Assembly: GCA_026913215.1 (NCBI GenBank) | Contig: JAPTYK010000001.1 | Coordinates: forward strand, 3,658,001-3,722,000 | Source of the DNA: Streptomyces diastatochromogenes | Lineage (GTDB): Bacteria; Actinomycetota; Actinomycetes; Streptomycetales; Streptomycetaceae | Reading direction: 5' to 3' | DNA length: 64,000 nucleotides | Shown here: positions 27,207 through 36,845 of the stretch, one piece after another | Position numbering within the stretch: position 1 is the stretch's first letter | How the letters are laid out: every line of letters begins with the position of its first letter | The notes under the pieces: model-generated | Told to the model about the DNA's origin: nothing | The model's database searches: none | The model's input: the letters and a program-made list of their open reading frames with translations, nothing else | Program-made: the position numbers and the translations under genes

Positions 27207-27897
27207 AGGACGTACCCCACGCCCTGCACGGTCCGGACGAGTCCCGGCTCCCCGAGCTTCGCCCGCAGCTTGCTCATGCAGACGCGTACGGCCCCGGTGA
27301 AGGGGTCGGCGTGGGCGTCCCAGGCGCGTTCGAGGAGCTCCTCGGCGGAGACGACGGCGCCGTCGGCCTCCAGGAGGATCTGGAGGACGGAGAACTCCTT
27401 GGGCGAGAGGTCGAGGTCCCGGCCGTCGCGGACGGCGGTCCGCCGGACGGTGTCCATGACGAGCCCGTCGCGTTCGAGGAGCGGCGGCAGGGCGGGCCGG
27501 GCGGGGCGCCGCCGGAGGGCGCGGACGCGGGAGACCAGCTCGGGGAAGTCGAAGGGCTTGCCGAGGTAGTCGTCGGCGCCCAGGTCGAGGCCTTCGACGC
27601 GGTCCTCGACGGCCGCGGAGGCGGTGAGCATGAGGATCCGCGTGGGCGAACCGGCGGCGACGAGCCGCCGGGCCACCTCGTCGCCGTGGACGCGGGGCAG
27701 GTCGCGGTCGAGGACGAGCACGTCGTACGGGCCGGCCGCGACCGGACCCCGGACGGCGCCGTCGTACGCGTACGGCCCCAGCCGCTCCCACGCCTCGCCC
27801 CGTCGTGGACGACGTCGACGGCGAAACCGGCCCGCCGCAGGCCGGTGGCGACGAGCGCGGCGAGGTCCCGCTCGTCCTCGGCTACGAGTACACGCAT
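27203..27897 (-). CDS. OmpR-family response regulator (one frame break)
   Basis: The receiver domain starts MRVLVAEDERDLAALVATGL with the acidic pocket ED. The phospho-acceptor Asp is in YDVLVLDRDLPRVHG, the switch Thr in LMLTASA and the Lys in GKPFDFPELV. The C-terminal winged helix ends SKLRAKLGEPGLVRTVQGVG. A frame change near 27800 interrupts the receiver. One base restores it, leaving an unusual insert (GPYAYDGAVRGPVAAG) before the phospho-Asp. ATG 27895-27897 is chosen; ATGs at 27906 and 27909 are alternatives. The kinase gene follows with a 4-base overlap. Confidence 0.87.
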
Positions 27898-28000
27898 GGC
27901 GTTCATCATCCACAGCCCCGGGCGTCGGCGGTCCCCGGCTGTCCACAGCCCCGGGTCATGGATGTGAGTGGATCTACATCCGCCCGTTAGGATTTCGACC

Positions 28001-29608
28001 ATGGCGGCCACTGGATCCGAGAAGCAGGGGGCGAAGGCGTTCTACGTCACGACCCCCATTTACTACGTCAACGACGCTCCTCACCTGGGCCACGCCTATA
28101 CGACCGTCGCAGGCGACGTGCTCACGCGCTGGCACCGTCAGCGCGGCGAGAAGGTGTGGTACCTCACCGGCACGGACGAGCACGGTCAGAAGATCATGCG
28201 CACCGCGGAGGCGAACAACGTCACGCCGCAGGAGTGGTGCGACAAGCTCGTCGAGGAGGCCTGGAAGCCCCTCTGGGAGCACCTGAACATCGCGAACGAC
28301 GACTTCATCCGCACCACGCAGAAGCGTCACACCGACCGCGTTCAGGAGTTCGTGCAGGACCTGTACGACAAGGGCGAGATCTACAAGGGCGGGTACGAAG
28401 GCCCGTACTGCGTGGGCTGCGAGGAGTACAAGCTCCCCGGCGACCTCATCGAGGCGGAGGACGGCACGAAGCTGTGCCCGATCCACAAGAAGCCGGTGGA
28501 GATCCTCAAGGAGGAGAACTACTTCTTCAAGCTCAGCGAGTACGGCCCGAAGCTCCTGGAGTTCTACGAGGCGAACCCGGGCTTCATCCAGCCGGAGTCG
28601 GCGCGCAACGAGGTCGTGAACTTCGTCAAGCAGGGCCTGCAGGACCTGTCGATCTCGCGCTCGACGTTCGACTGGGGCATCCCGATCCCGTGGGACGAGA
28701 AGCACGTCATCTACGTGTGGGTCGACGCGCTCCTGAACTACGCGACGGCCGTCGGCTACAACGAGAACCCGGCGAAGTTCGAGGAGACGTTCCCGGCGAA
28801 CACGCACCTCGTCGGCAAGGACATCCTGCGCTTCCACGCGGTGATCTGGCCGGCGATGCTGATGGCGCAGGGCCTGCCGGTTCCCGGCCGGGTCGCGGCC
28901 AACGGCTGGCTGATGGTCGGCGGCGAGAAGATGTCGAAGTCGAACCTGACGGGCATCAAGCCGCAGGACCTGACCTCGCACTTCGGCGTGGACGCGTACC
29001 GCTGGTACTTCCTGCGGGCGATCGCCTTCGGTTCGGACGGCTCGTTCTCGTGGGAGGACTTCACCGCCCGCTACACGTCCGAGCTGGCGAACGACTACGG
29101 CAACCTCGCCTCGCGCGTGGCGGCGATGGTCGGCAAGTACTTCGGCGGCGAGCTGCCGGCCTCGACGGCCGACGGCGACGCGGAGAAGGCGATCCACGAG
29201 GGCCTGGCCAAGGCCGTCGCGACGGCCGACGCGAAGATCGGCGAGGAGCTGGACTTCCAGGGCGGCATCCTGGCGATCTTCGACTTCGTGAAGCAGGTCA
29301 ACGGCTACATCACGGAGCAGGAGCCGTGGAAGGTCGCGAAGGACGACTCGCCGGAGGGCAAGGCCCGCCTGGCGACGATCCTCTACACGGCCGCCGAGTC
29401 CCTCCGCGCGGTGGCGGTCCTGCTGAACCCGATCATGCCCGAGACCTCGCAGGCCCTCTGGGAGTCCCTCGGCGCCGAGGCCTCCCTCGGCACCCTGGCC
29501 GCCCAGCCGGTCCAGTCCTCCGGCACGTGGGGCCGGCTCCCCGCGGGCGCGACGGTGACGAAGGGCGCGGTGCTGTTCCCGCGCCTGGAGGACCCGAAGA
29601 AGGACTGA
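28001..29608 (+). CDS. metG: Methionyl-tRNA synthetase
   Basis: Class I synthetase charging tRNA-Met. Intact, 535 residues: the short form without a C-terminal tRNA-binding domain. HLGH at residues 28-31 is the HIGH motif and KMSKS at 310-314 the second ATP-binding loop. The insert contains CVGC and a later Cys, a partial zinc knuckle, and the anticodon-binding helix bundle fills the C-terminus (NGYITEQEPWKVAKDD). ATG 28001 is preferred over an upstream in-frame alternative at 27968. TAGGAT at 27988-27993 could act as an AGGA ribosome site or as a -10 box. Confidence 0.96.
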   Translation: MAATGSEKQGAKAFYVTTPIYYVNDAPHLGHAYTTVAGDVLTRWHRQRGEKVWYLTGTDEHGQKIMRTAEANNVTPQEWCDKLVEEAWKPLWEHLNIANDDFIRTTQKRHTDRVQEFVQDLYDKGEIYKGGYEGPYCVGCEEYKLPGDLIEAEDGTKLCPIHKKPVEILKEENYFFKLSEYGPKLLEFYEANPGFIQPESARNEVVNFVKQGLQDLSISRSTFDWGIPIPWDEKHVIYVWVDALLNYATAVGYNENPAKFEETFPANTHLVGKDILRFHAVIWPAMLMAQGLPVPGRVAANGWLMVGGEKMSKSNLTGIKPQDLTSHFGVDAYRWYFLRAIAFGSDGSFSWEDFTARYTSELANDYGNLASRVAAMVGKYFGGELPASTADGDAEKAIHEGLAKAVATADAKIGEELDFQGGILAIFDFVKQVNGYITEQEPWKVAKDDSPEGKARLATILYTAAESLRAVAVLLNPIMPETSQALWESLGAEASLGTLAAQPVQSSGTWGRLPAGATVTKGAVLFPRLEDPKKD

Positions 29609-29676
29609 CGTCTGCGAAGTCCCGACGTCTGTGAAGTACGGGCATCCCGACGTCCCGACGTCCTGGCGCACGAAGA

Positions 29677-29711
29677 AGGCCGCCGTCCCCTCCACGCGGG
29701 GATGGCGGCCT
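29677..29711. terminator. Bidirectional hairpin terminator between metG and doxX
   Basis: AGGCCGCCGTCCCC (29677-29690) pairs with GGGGATGGCGGCCT (29698-29711) across a 7-base loop: a 14-bp stem with one G-T pair between convergent genes. Confidence 0.85.
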
Positions 29712-29722
29712 CTTGCGTGCGG

Positions 29723-30076
29723 TCACCAGGTCAGGGCGAGGGCGGCGACGGCGGGCGCCATGTAGACGACCGGGAAGGGGGCGTGGGCGTAGGCACGGGC
29801 CCGCAGCACGGTGATCACGGCCCCGGTGAAGTACAGGATGAGCCCGATCGCGGCGAGCGTCCCGATGACCGGGACGTAGAACCCGACGATCAGCCCGACC
29901 GCCCCGGCCATCTTCGCCGCCCCCAGCCAGTTCCACGCCGCCTTCGGCACCCCGTACTCGGCCAGCGGCTCGACGGTGAACTTCGCCTTGAAGAAGATCG
30001 ACGCCCCGGAGAACCCGGCCATGAACGCGGCGACGGCGGTGACGACGATGGCGGTGGTGGACATCTCGGCGAACAT
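29723..30076 (-). CDS. DoxX family membrane protein
   Basis: Intact, 117 residues, four transmembrane helices: TAIVVTAVAAFMAGFSGASI, WNWLGAAKMAGAVGLIVGFY, VIGTLAAIGLILYFTGAVIT and VVYMAPAVAALALTW. AKFTVEPLAEYGVPKAAWNW followed by GAAKMAG is the DoxX/DoxD signature. Family members relate to quinol oxidase subunits or redox stress; the role here is unknown. ATG 30074-30076 has GAAGGAG at proper spacing; ATG 30064 (MSTTAIVV) is an alternative. Confidence 0.85.
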   Translation of the reverse strand: MFAEMSTTAIVVTAVAAFMAGFSGASIFFKAKFTVEPLAEYGVPKAAWNWLGAAKMAGAVGLIVGFYVPVIGTLAAIGLILYFTGAVITVLRARAYAHAPFPVVYMAPAVAALALTW

Positions 30077-30297
30077 CTCGGGCTCCTTCAGCTGCCTCTT
30101 CCGTATCCGCCTCGACCGAGCCGGACACTGCACTGACGGACCCCGGACGGGATGTGTGACAGCCCGCGCGAAAAAACTTCTCCGCCCGCGCGCCCGGCCG
30201 GGACGTGACGCACCCGGAGAGCCGGTCTTGCGGGCCCCCACGGCCTGACGCCAGCCTGGTCCCGACCGCAGCCGAGACACCGACCCGGGAGGGCCCC

Positions 30298-31057
30298 GTG
30301 CCTGCCTCCGAGAACCCCGCCCCCTTCAGCAGGCTCCAGATCTACGAGGTCGTGGGACCGGGCGAGGCCACCGACGGAGGCCTCTGCGTCATCCGCTGCG
30401 TCGGCGGCACCGCCAGGGCCGGGCAGGCCTTCGTCCTGGAGCGGGACCACGACACGGCCGGCCCGGAATCCCCTCGTCCTCGACCGCATCGAGAAGTACA
30501 GGCAACCCCTGGAGTTCCTCGACCCCCCTCACAGCGCCGCCGTCCTCCTCTCCGGCGGCCCCCTCGACCACCTCCGACCAGGGGACGTCCTCGTCTCCCA
30601 CCCCACCCCCGACTGGTACCGCCAACTCCTCGCCAGTGGCCTCCGCGTCCTGGACTTCGGCAGGTCACCCCACCTCCCCGACGTCCTACGCGCCCACCGC
30701 GCCTCCGCGGGATACGAGGTCAAGCCCACGGTCACGGTCAGCCACTCCCACCCCGACGCCGCCGCAGAACTGGACCGCCAGTGGGACTCCCTGACGACCT
30801 CCGCCCAACTCCTCGACGAAGACAACGAGTTCTGCGTACTCGCACCCGACCCCGGCTCCCACGACCTCGGCTGGCTCCGCGTCAAGGACCTCGTCGGAAC
30901 CCACCTCCCCTCCCGCCTCCTGGCAGCCACCGGCCTCACGGAGTTCCTGGCCGTCTCCGCGGACGGGCGAACCCTGTGCGCCGTGTCCGACGAGGAGTAC
31001 GACCGGTGGATCATCGTCCATCACTTCGCCGACGAGAACGGGGCTGCGACGACCTGA
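30298..31057 (+). CDS. Unrecognised cytoplasmic protein (one frame break)
   Basis: GTG at 30298 with GGGAGGG upstream begins VPASENPAPFSRLQIYEVVG, a short beta-rich region with the look of a translation-factor-like barrel (GGLCVIRCVGGTARAGQAFV). Near 30465 the frame shifts. One C restores NPLVLDRIEKYRQPLEFLDP and a longer domain with PDWYRQLLASGLRVLDFGRS and EYDRWIIVHHFADENG. About 252 residues. I do not recognise it. It may belong to the adjacent RHS island, since many RHS loci carry small lineage-specific accessory genes. Confidence 0.55.
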
Positions 31058-31112
31058 CAGGGTGGGCCATTCCTCGTTGCTCGCGCGAATGTCCGCATGC
31101 CAGCCTGCGTGA

Positions 31113-33805
31113 GTGACTGAGCAGGCGGACGACAGGCCGGAGCCCCACCGGCTGTCACGGCTGGCGGAGTTGGCCGACGCACGAGCCGACACACAAGCGG
31201 AAGCACAGACGGACGCGCCGGTGGCGGCCCTACACCCGAAACCGGCGCCGCATCAGGAACCGCAACCGCAGCCGCAACCGCAGTCGGTCGACGAGGCCGC
31301 GGCGGCCCGCCGTGAATTTGCGTGGTTGCTCGGGGAATTCCGGCGTACGGCCGTGCTGGTGCCGTTCGACGACCGCGCTCAGATGGTCGCCGAGATCGAC
31401 GCCCTGGGCGCGGTCACCCGCTTCTCGTACGACCGGCACCGACGGCACCGTCACCCGTCAGACCTTCGACGCGCGCGGCAACCGCACGTCGGTGACGGCT
31501 CCTTCGGGCGCCCGCACGGAGTTCGCGTACGACGGGTCCGGCCACCTGACGTCGATGACGGACCCGCTGGGCGCCACCACCCGCCTGGTCCCGGACGCCC
31601 GTGGCCTCCCCGTCGAGATCACCGATCCCCTGGGCGCCACGACCCACTACTCCTACGACTCCTTCGGCCGTACGGTCCGGATCACCGACCCTCTGGGCGC
31701 GGTCACCCGCCTGGAGTGGACGATCGAGGGCCATCCGTCCCGCCGCACCTCCCCCGACGGCACGGTGGAGTCCTGGACCTACGACGGCGAGGGCAACTGC
31801 CTCAGCCACACGGACGCCCTGGGCGCCACCACCCGCTTCACCTACACCGACTTCGACCTCCTGACCTCCCGCACGGGCCCGGACGGGGTCCGCTACGAGT
31901 TCGCCCACGACGCGAACCTGCGCCTGACGAGGGTGACCAATCCCCAGGGCCTGACCTGGGACTACGCGTACGACGCGGCGGGCCGGACGGTCGGGGAGAC
32001 GGACTTCGACGGGCGGACGATGGGGTACGCGTACGACGCGGCGGGACGGCTGACCTCCCGCACGAACGGTCTCGGCCAGACGATCGGGTTCGAGCGCGAC
32101 AGCCTGGGCCGCATCGTCCGCAAGGACGTCGCGGGCGCGGTCAGCACGTACGAGTACGACGTCTTCGACCAACTGGCCACCGCCATCGGGCCGGACGCAA
32201 CCCTGGAACGCCTCCGGGACCGCTACGGCCGCCTGGTCTCGGAGACCGTGAACGGCCGGACGCTCTCGTTCACGCATGACGCGATGGGCCGGCGTACGGG
32301 TCGGACGACGCCGGGCGGTTCGACGAGCACGTGGTCGTACGACGCGGCGGGCCGCCGCACGGAACTGACGTCCTCGGGCCGGACGTTGGCCTTCGCCCAC
32401 GACACCGTCGGCCGTGAAACCTCGCGTCGGGTGGGCGACTTCGCGGCCTTGGACTCATCGTTCGACACCATGGGCCGCCTCACCGCGCAGGAGGTCACGG
32501 GCGGTTCGGGCCGACGCCTCCAGCACCGCGCGTACACGTACCGCGCGGACGGCGGCCTCATCGGCATCACCGACGAACTCTCCGGCACCCGCCGCTTCGA
32601 CCTGGACGACGCGGGCCGCGTCACGGCCGTCCACGCCCGCGACTGGACGGAGCGGTACGCCTACGACGCCGCCGGCAACCAGACGGAGGCGTCCTGGCCG
32701 TCCAAGCACCCGGGCCACTCCTCGACAGGCACCCGCGCCTACCAGGGCACACGCATCACCAGCGCGGGTTCCGCCCGCTACGAACACGACGCCCAGGGCC
32801 GGACCGTCCTACGCCAGAAGACCCGCCTCTCCCGCAAGCCCGACACCTGGTGCTACACATGGGACGCGGAAGACCGCCTGACCTCGGTGACGACACCGGA
32901 CGGCACGCTCTGGCGCTACAGGTACGACCCCCTGGGCCGCCGCATATCGAAGCAATCCCCTCTGGAGACCGTCCACTTCACCTGGGACGGCTCAACCCTC
33001 TGCGAACAGACCGCATCCGACATCACCCTCACCTGGGACCACGCGGGCCTGCGCCCCTGGCCCAGACGGAACGCCGCACGGGCACGGACTCCACGGACGA
33101 GCGCTTCTTCGCCATCGTCACCGACCTGATCGGCACCCCGACGGAACTGGTCTCCGAGGCGGGCGACGTGGCCTGGCGCACGCGCGCGACGCTCTGGGGC
33201 ACCACCACGTGGACCCGCGACGCAACGGCCTACACCCCACTCCGCTTCCCGGGCCAGTACTTCGACCCCGAATCGGGCCTCCACTACAACTACTTCCGCT
33301 ACTACGACCCGGAATCAGCGCGCTACCTCTCCCAAGACCCTCTGGGTCTTGCACCGGCGGACAACCCGATCACCTATGTAGGAAATCCCCATAACTGGTC
33401 GGATCCACTCGGGCTTTCACCATGCCCGGAAGACAACATATCGAATCGGGAAAGACCGCCAGTAAACGGAGACACCAACTACATCGTCGACAATCCGTCG
33501 AACTGGGCCGACACCATCACGGATATCGACAGGATCGAGGACGGAATTCTATGGGAGGAGAAAACCGCAACGGGACAGAATCCGAACATGAAGATAGAAC
33601 CCTGGATCGAAAAACACGTGTACAAGAAGCTGGACGCCTACGTCCGAGCCCGCTCCCACCTCGAAGGCTGGGAGGACGCCCCATTGGGCTACACTTCACG
33701 GAACCCGGCGCCACTGCAGATTTCAGAGCCGCCGTGGAATCCGGGGTCGACGCTTGGCGTCAGAGGAATCCTGGCGTCGAGGCACTGGTGAGGTGGAGCG
33801 AGTGA
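31113..33805 (+). CDS. RHS/YD-repeat polymorphic toxin, N-terminally truncated chimera (frame breaks)
   Basis: The first about 90 residues (ARREFAWLLGEFRRTAVLVP is the core) resemble the start of a small SseB-like protein. It is joined directly to the middle of an RHS barrel: about 20 YD repeats such as DPLGATTHYSYDSFGRTVRI, then the core-ending GQYFDPESGLHYNYFRYYDP, RYLSQDPLGL and NWSDPLGLSPC. A new C-terminal domain follows. Frames shift near 31435, 33055 and 33683, each repaired by one base. The final repair gives stop TGA 33803-33805, overlapping the next gene. There is no signal peptide, transmembrane or PVC/T6SS adaptor domain, so delivery is unclear. GC falls sharply from about 33370. 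Confidence 0.78.
33421..33805 (+). other. C-terminal toxin domain of the RHS protein, nuclease-like by inference
   Basis: The roughly 127 residues after the DPLGLSPC boundary. Key segments: NWADTITDIDRIEDGILWEE, KTATGQNPNMKIEPWIEKH, YKKLDAYVRARSHLEGW, then (after a one-C repair) LHFTEPGATADFRAAVESGV and RNPGVEALVRWSE. D-I-D-R-I-E followed by W-E-E-K fits the D...ExK layout of PD-(D/E)XK nucleases, many of which are polymorphic-toxin tips. Hand count: 33421-33480 has 31 of 60 G+C, far below the neighbourhood. Assignment to a nuclease fold is inference. Confidence 0.5.
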
Positions 33806-34164
33806 GCTGTTTCTTCCTATGTGACAACCAGGACGTTTGGAATCCCTCCAACACCGTAGCCAGACTCTTCGTTTCGACAGCAGAAGAAATTCAGCATGAA
33901 TTCTCTCTGCCAACCGGCCTGAGTCGAATCATGGACGACGAATGCGAGGTGGACGGAGAGGTTTTCTCCGCATTCATCTCCAGCCTGCTCGTACGGTACG
34001 ACCGTTCCAACAACCTACCCCTCAGAGGCCTTCTCGAAGGCGTCATCTCCATCGGACTCGTCCTGCTGGACCGTGCGGGACGACCGGTGGGTGACCTCCA
34101 GAATCTCAGCGAGTTCTGGCAGGAACGTCGCGACGACTTCGCGCAATCAATGCCACGCGGCTAA
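33802..34164 (+). CDS. Cognate immunity protein, DUF6086-like
   Basis: Intact, 120 residues, starting VSCFFLCDNQDVWNPSNTVA from GTG 33802, which overlaps the toxin stop (GTGA); GGTGGAG lies upstream. Then FVSTAEEIQHEFSLPTGLSR, MDDECEVDGEVFSAFISSLL and LLEGVISIGLVLLDRAGRPV. WNPSN, LPTG and the DECEVD box match my memory of the actinobacterial DUF6086 family, often found by polymorphic toxins. Cytoplasmic, acidic. Low GC (33841-33900: 28 of 60) and codons such as CTA and AGA mark it, like the toxin tip, as recently acquired. The role as immunity protein rests on position. Confidence 0.65.
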   Translation: MSCFFLCDNQDVWNPSNTVARLFVSTAEEIQHEFSLPTGLSRIMDDECEVDGEVFSAFISSLLVRYDRSNNLPLRGLLEGVISIGLVLLDRAGRPVGDLQNLSEFWQERRDDFAQSMPRG

Positions 34165-34165
34165 G

Positions 34166-34288
34166 GTCGACCTTTTTTTTCTTGACCGGGTTTTTCTCGG
34201 TGAGGGGCTTCACGACCGGTTCGCGTAGCTCCACGTCGGACTCGCGCAGGCGGGACTCGTCGAGCCCGGTGGGGGCGCATGAGGAAGG
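34166..34288 (-). pseudogene. Decayed duplicate of the aspS 3' end
   Basis: Translated on the minus strand this reads APTGLDESRLRESDVELREP, then VVKPLTEKNPVKKKKVDL, against the real aspS ending APTELDESRLRELNIQLRKP then VEKKTVDITDAV. The DNA is nearly identical over the LDESRLRE part (about 34240-34283) and diverges towards the end. It sits about 580 bases from the intact aspS 3' end, in the same orientation. It has no start codon of its own and is far too short to function. Confidence 0.8.
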
Positions 34289-34351
34289 AAGCCCCGGTGC
34301 TCTCACCCACTCGACCACCAGGGTGGACGAAGACGGAACAGGAACCTGGAC

Positions 34352-34803
34352 ATGACCAACGCCCTTTCGCGCCTTCTGGAAATCTCCCCGGCGCCGACCG
34401 AGCCCCGCCGGAAGGACTGGGACGACTATCTGTACGTCCTTGAGCCGGGCTGCCCGAACGAGAATTACGACCTGATCGAATGGACGAGGAACCAGGCTGA
34501 AGGCCTGGAAGACCTTTAGGAATTCGAGAAGAAGCCGGCGGAGTTGGAGGTCGAGGGGGCCCGGGTGGTCCCCTGGGCGACGACGGACAGCGGGAATTCC
34601 TCTACTGGCTTGTTCGGCCCGGGGTTCGGCCGGATCAGTGGACGGTCATGGCGAACGAGGCGCGTGGCGATCGGTGGGAGCATTTTGCCGTGTCCTGCAC
34701 GCAGTTCCTCGCGTCTGCGCTTGCCGGGGAGCTGCGGTCGGGCATTCTCTCGTCGTCGTTCCCTCGTACCCCACATGAGTTCCGTCGGCTTCGGGCGGTG
34801 TGA
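34352..34803 (+). pseudogene. SUKH (SMI1/KNR4) immunity-type protein, broken
   Basis: The start MTNALSRLLEISPAPTEPRR KDW is followed at once by DDYLYVLEPGCPNENYDLIE, so the usual segment between them seems deleted. Then WTRNQAEGLEDL ends at TAG 34517-34519, where relatives would have Trp (L-W-E-F). Beyond the stop the SUKH pattern continues: EFEKKPAELEVEGARVVPWA, then (after a one-G repair near 34590) LYWLVRPGVRPDQWTVMANE and HFAVSCTQFLASALAGELRS, to TGA 34801-34803. A nonsense change and internal deletion mark real decay. It was probably an immunity gene of an earlier toxin at this site. Confidence 0.72.
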
Positions 34804-34810
34804 GATGCGA

Positions 34811-34844
34811 AAGGGCCCGGGATCCGTGAGGATTCCGGGCCCTT
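34811..34844. terminator. Strong hairpin terminator downstream of aspS
   Basis: AAGGGCCCGGGATCC (34811-34825) pairs with GGATTCCGGGCCCTT (34830-34844) over a GTGA loop: a 15-bp stem with one G-T pair, about 20 bases beyond the aspS stop and directly after the SUKH remnant. Probably serves aspS. Confidence 0.88.
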
Positions 34845-34864
34845 CGTTCTACGAGCGGGGGGGC

Positions 34865-36672
34865 TTAGCGGCCCGCCTCCGGGTGGACGGCGTCCGTGAT
34901 GTCGACGGTCTTCTTCTCGACGGGCTTGCGGAGCTGGATGTTGAGCTCGCGGAGGCGGGACTCGTCGAGCTCGGTGGGGGCGCCCATGAGGAGGTCCTGG
35001 CCGTTGCCGTTGAGGGGGAAGGCGATGATCTCGCGGATGTTGGGCTCGTCGGCGAGGAGCATGACGATGCGGTCGACGCCGGGGGCGATGCCGCCGTGCG
35101 GGGGGGCGCCGTACTCGAAGGCGCGGAGCATGCCGGCGAACTCGGACTCGACGGTCTCGCGGGAGTAGCCGGCGATCTCGAAGGCCTTGAACATGATCTC
35201 GGGCTCGTGGTTCCGGATGGCGCCGGAGGAGAGCTCGATGCCGTTGCAGACGATGTCGTACTGCCAGCCGAGGACGTCCAGGGGGTCCTGGGTCTCCAGG
35301 GCCTCGATGCCGCCCTGCGGCATGGAGAACGGGTTGTGCGAGAAGTCGATCTTGCCGGTCTCCTCGTCGCGCTCGTACATCGGGAAGTCGACGATCCACG
35401 CGAAGCGGAAGACGTTCTCCTCGAACTGGCCGGCGCGCTTGGCGGCCTCGACCCGGACCGGGCCCATGATCTTGGAGACCTCGTCGAACTCGCCGGCGCC
35501 GAAGAAGATCGCGTGGCCGGGCTGGAGGCCGAGGCGCTCCGTGAGGACCTTGACGTTCTCCTCGGTGAGGAACTTGGCGATGGGGCCGGTGAGGGCGCCC
35601 TCCTCGCCGACGCGGACCCAGGCCAGGCCCTTCGCGCCGAGGGAGACCGCGAAGTCGCCGAGCTGGTCGAAGAACTTGCGGGGCTGGTCGCCGGTGTTCG
35701 GGACGGCGAGCGCGCGGACGTGCTTGCCGGCGAAGGCCTTGAACTCCGAGGCCTCGAAGACGTCGGAGATGTCGACGAGTTCGAGGGAGGTGCGCAGGTC
35801 CGGCTTGTCGTTGCCGTACTTCAGCATCGACTCGCGGAAGGGGATGCGCGGGAAGGGGAGGTGACGTGGCGGCCGCCGCCGAACTCCTCGAAGAGCTCGG
35901 TCATGAGCTTCTCGATCGGCTGGAAGACGTCCTCCTGCTCGACGAACGACATCTCGACGTCGAGCTGGTAGAACTCGCCCGGCGAGCGGTCGGCGCGGGC
36001 GTCCTCGTCGCGGAAGCAGGGCGCGATCTGGAAGTACCGGTCGAAGCCGGAGATCATCAGCAGCTGCTTGAACTGCTGCGGCGCCTGCGGCAGCGCGTAG
36101 AACTTGCCCGGGTTCAGGCGGGACGGGACGACGAAGTCGCGGGCGCCCTCGGGGGAGGTCGCGGCGAGGATCGGGGTCGCCATCTCGTTGAAGCCGAGGG
36201 CCACCATCTTGGAGCGGATGGAGGCGATGACGGCGGAGCGCAGCATGATGTTGCGGTGCATGCGCTCGCGGCGCAGGTCGAGGAAGCGGTACTCCAGGCG
36301 CCGCTCCTCGTTGACGCCGTCGTCGGCGTTGATGGTGAAGGGGATCTGCTTGGCGGCACCCAGGACCTCGACCTCGGCGGCCTCGATCTCGATCTCGCCG
36401 GTCGCGAGCTCCGGGTTGACGTTGTCGGCGCCACGGGAGACGACCTTGCCGTCCACGCGGACGACGGTCTCCTTCGTCAGCTTGTCGAGGACTTCGGCGG
36501 CGGGGGTGCCGGGCCGGGCGACGAGCTGCGTGATGCCGTAGTGGTCGCGCAGATCGATGAAGAGGATGCCGCCCAGGTCGCGCCGATTGTGCAGCCAGCC
36601 GCTCAGCCGGACGTCGGTGCCGACGTCAGAGGCGCGGAGCTCGCCGCAGGTGTGGGACCTGTACCGATGCAT
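34865..36672 (-). CDS. aspS: Aspartyl-tRNA synthetase (one frame break)
   Basis: Class II synthetase. The N-terminal OB fold begins MHRYRSHTCGELRASDVGTD and contains GWLHNRRDLGGILFIDLRDH. The catalytic core has the motif 2 region FRDEDARADRSPGEFYQLDV and motif 3 GIAPGVDRIVMLLADEPNIR, and a GAD insertion domain lies between. The protein ends LNIQLRKPVEKKTVDI and DAVHPEAGR. Near 35862 the frame breaks (SPSRASPS); one C in TCCCC gives SPFPRIPFRESMLKYGNDKP, so an essential gene is broken only by a likely sequence error. About 602 residues. Its 3' flank carries the toxin-island remnants. Confidence 0.95.
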
Positions 36673-36845
36673 CGTCGTTCATCCAGTCTTCGGGATCGTG
36701 GGTCGTGGAGCGCCGCCGTCCGTGACCGGTGTCACAGATGTCACAGGACACGAGGGCAGACCCACCCAGAGTACCGGCCGGTCCAAGATCGCATTTCGAA
36801 TACTCTCGGTGGCGACCTGGTGTCCGATATTCATAAAGTGGGGCA

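Noticed and set aside
27974..29695. Minus-strand frame covering metG
   Set aside because: Antisense shadow. metG is intact with HIGH and KMSKS motifs.
31113..34803. Prophage or integrative element with recombinase
   Set aside because: No integrase, excisionase, transposase, tRNA target or terminal inverted repeats seen. Only the aspS-tail duplication hints at past insertion.
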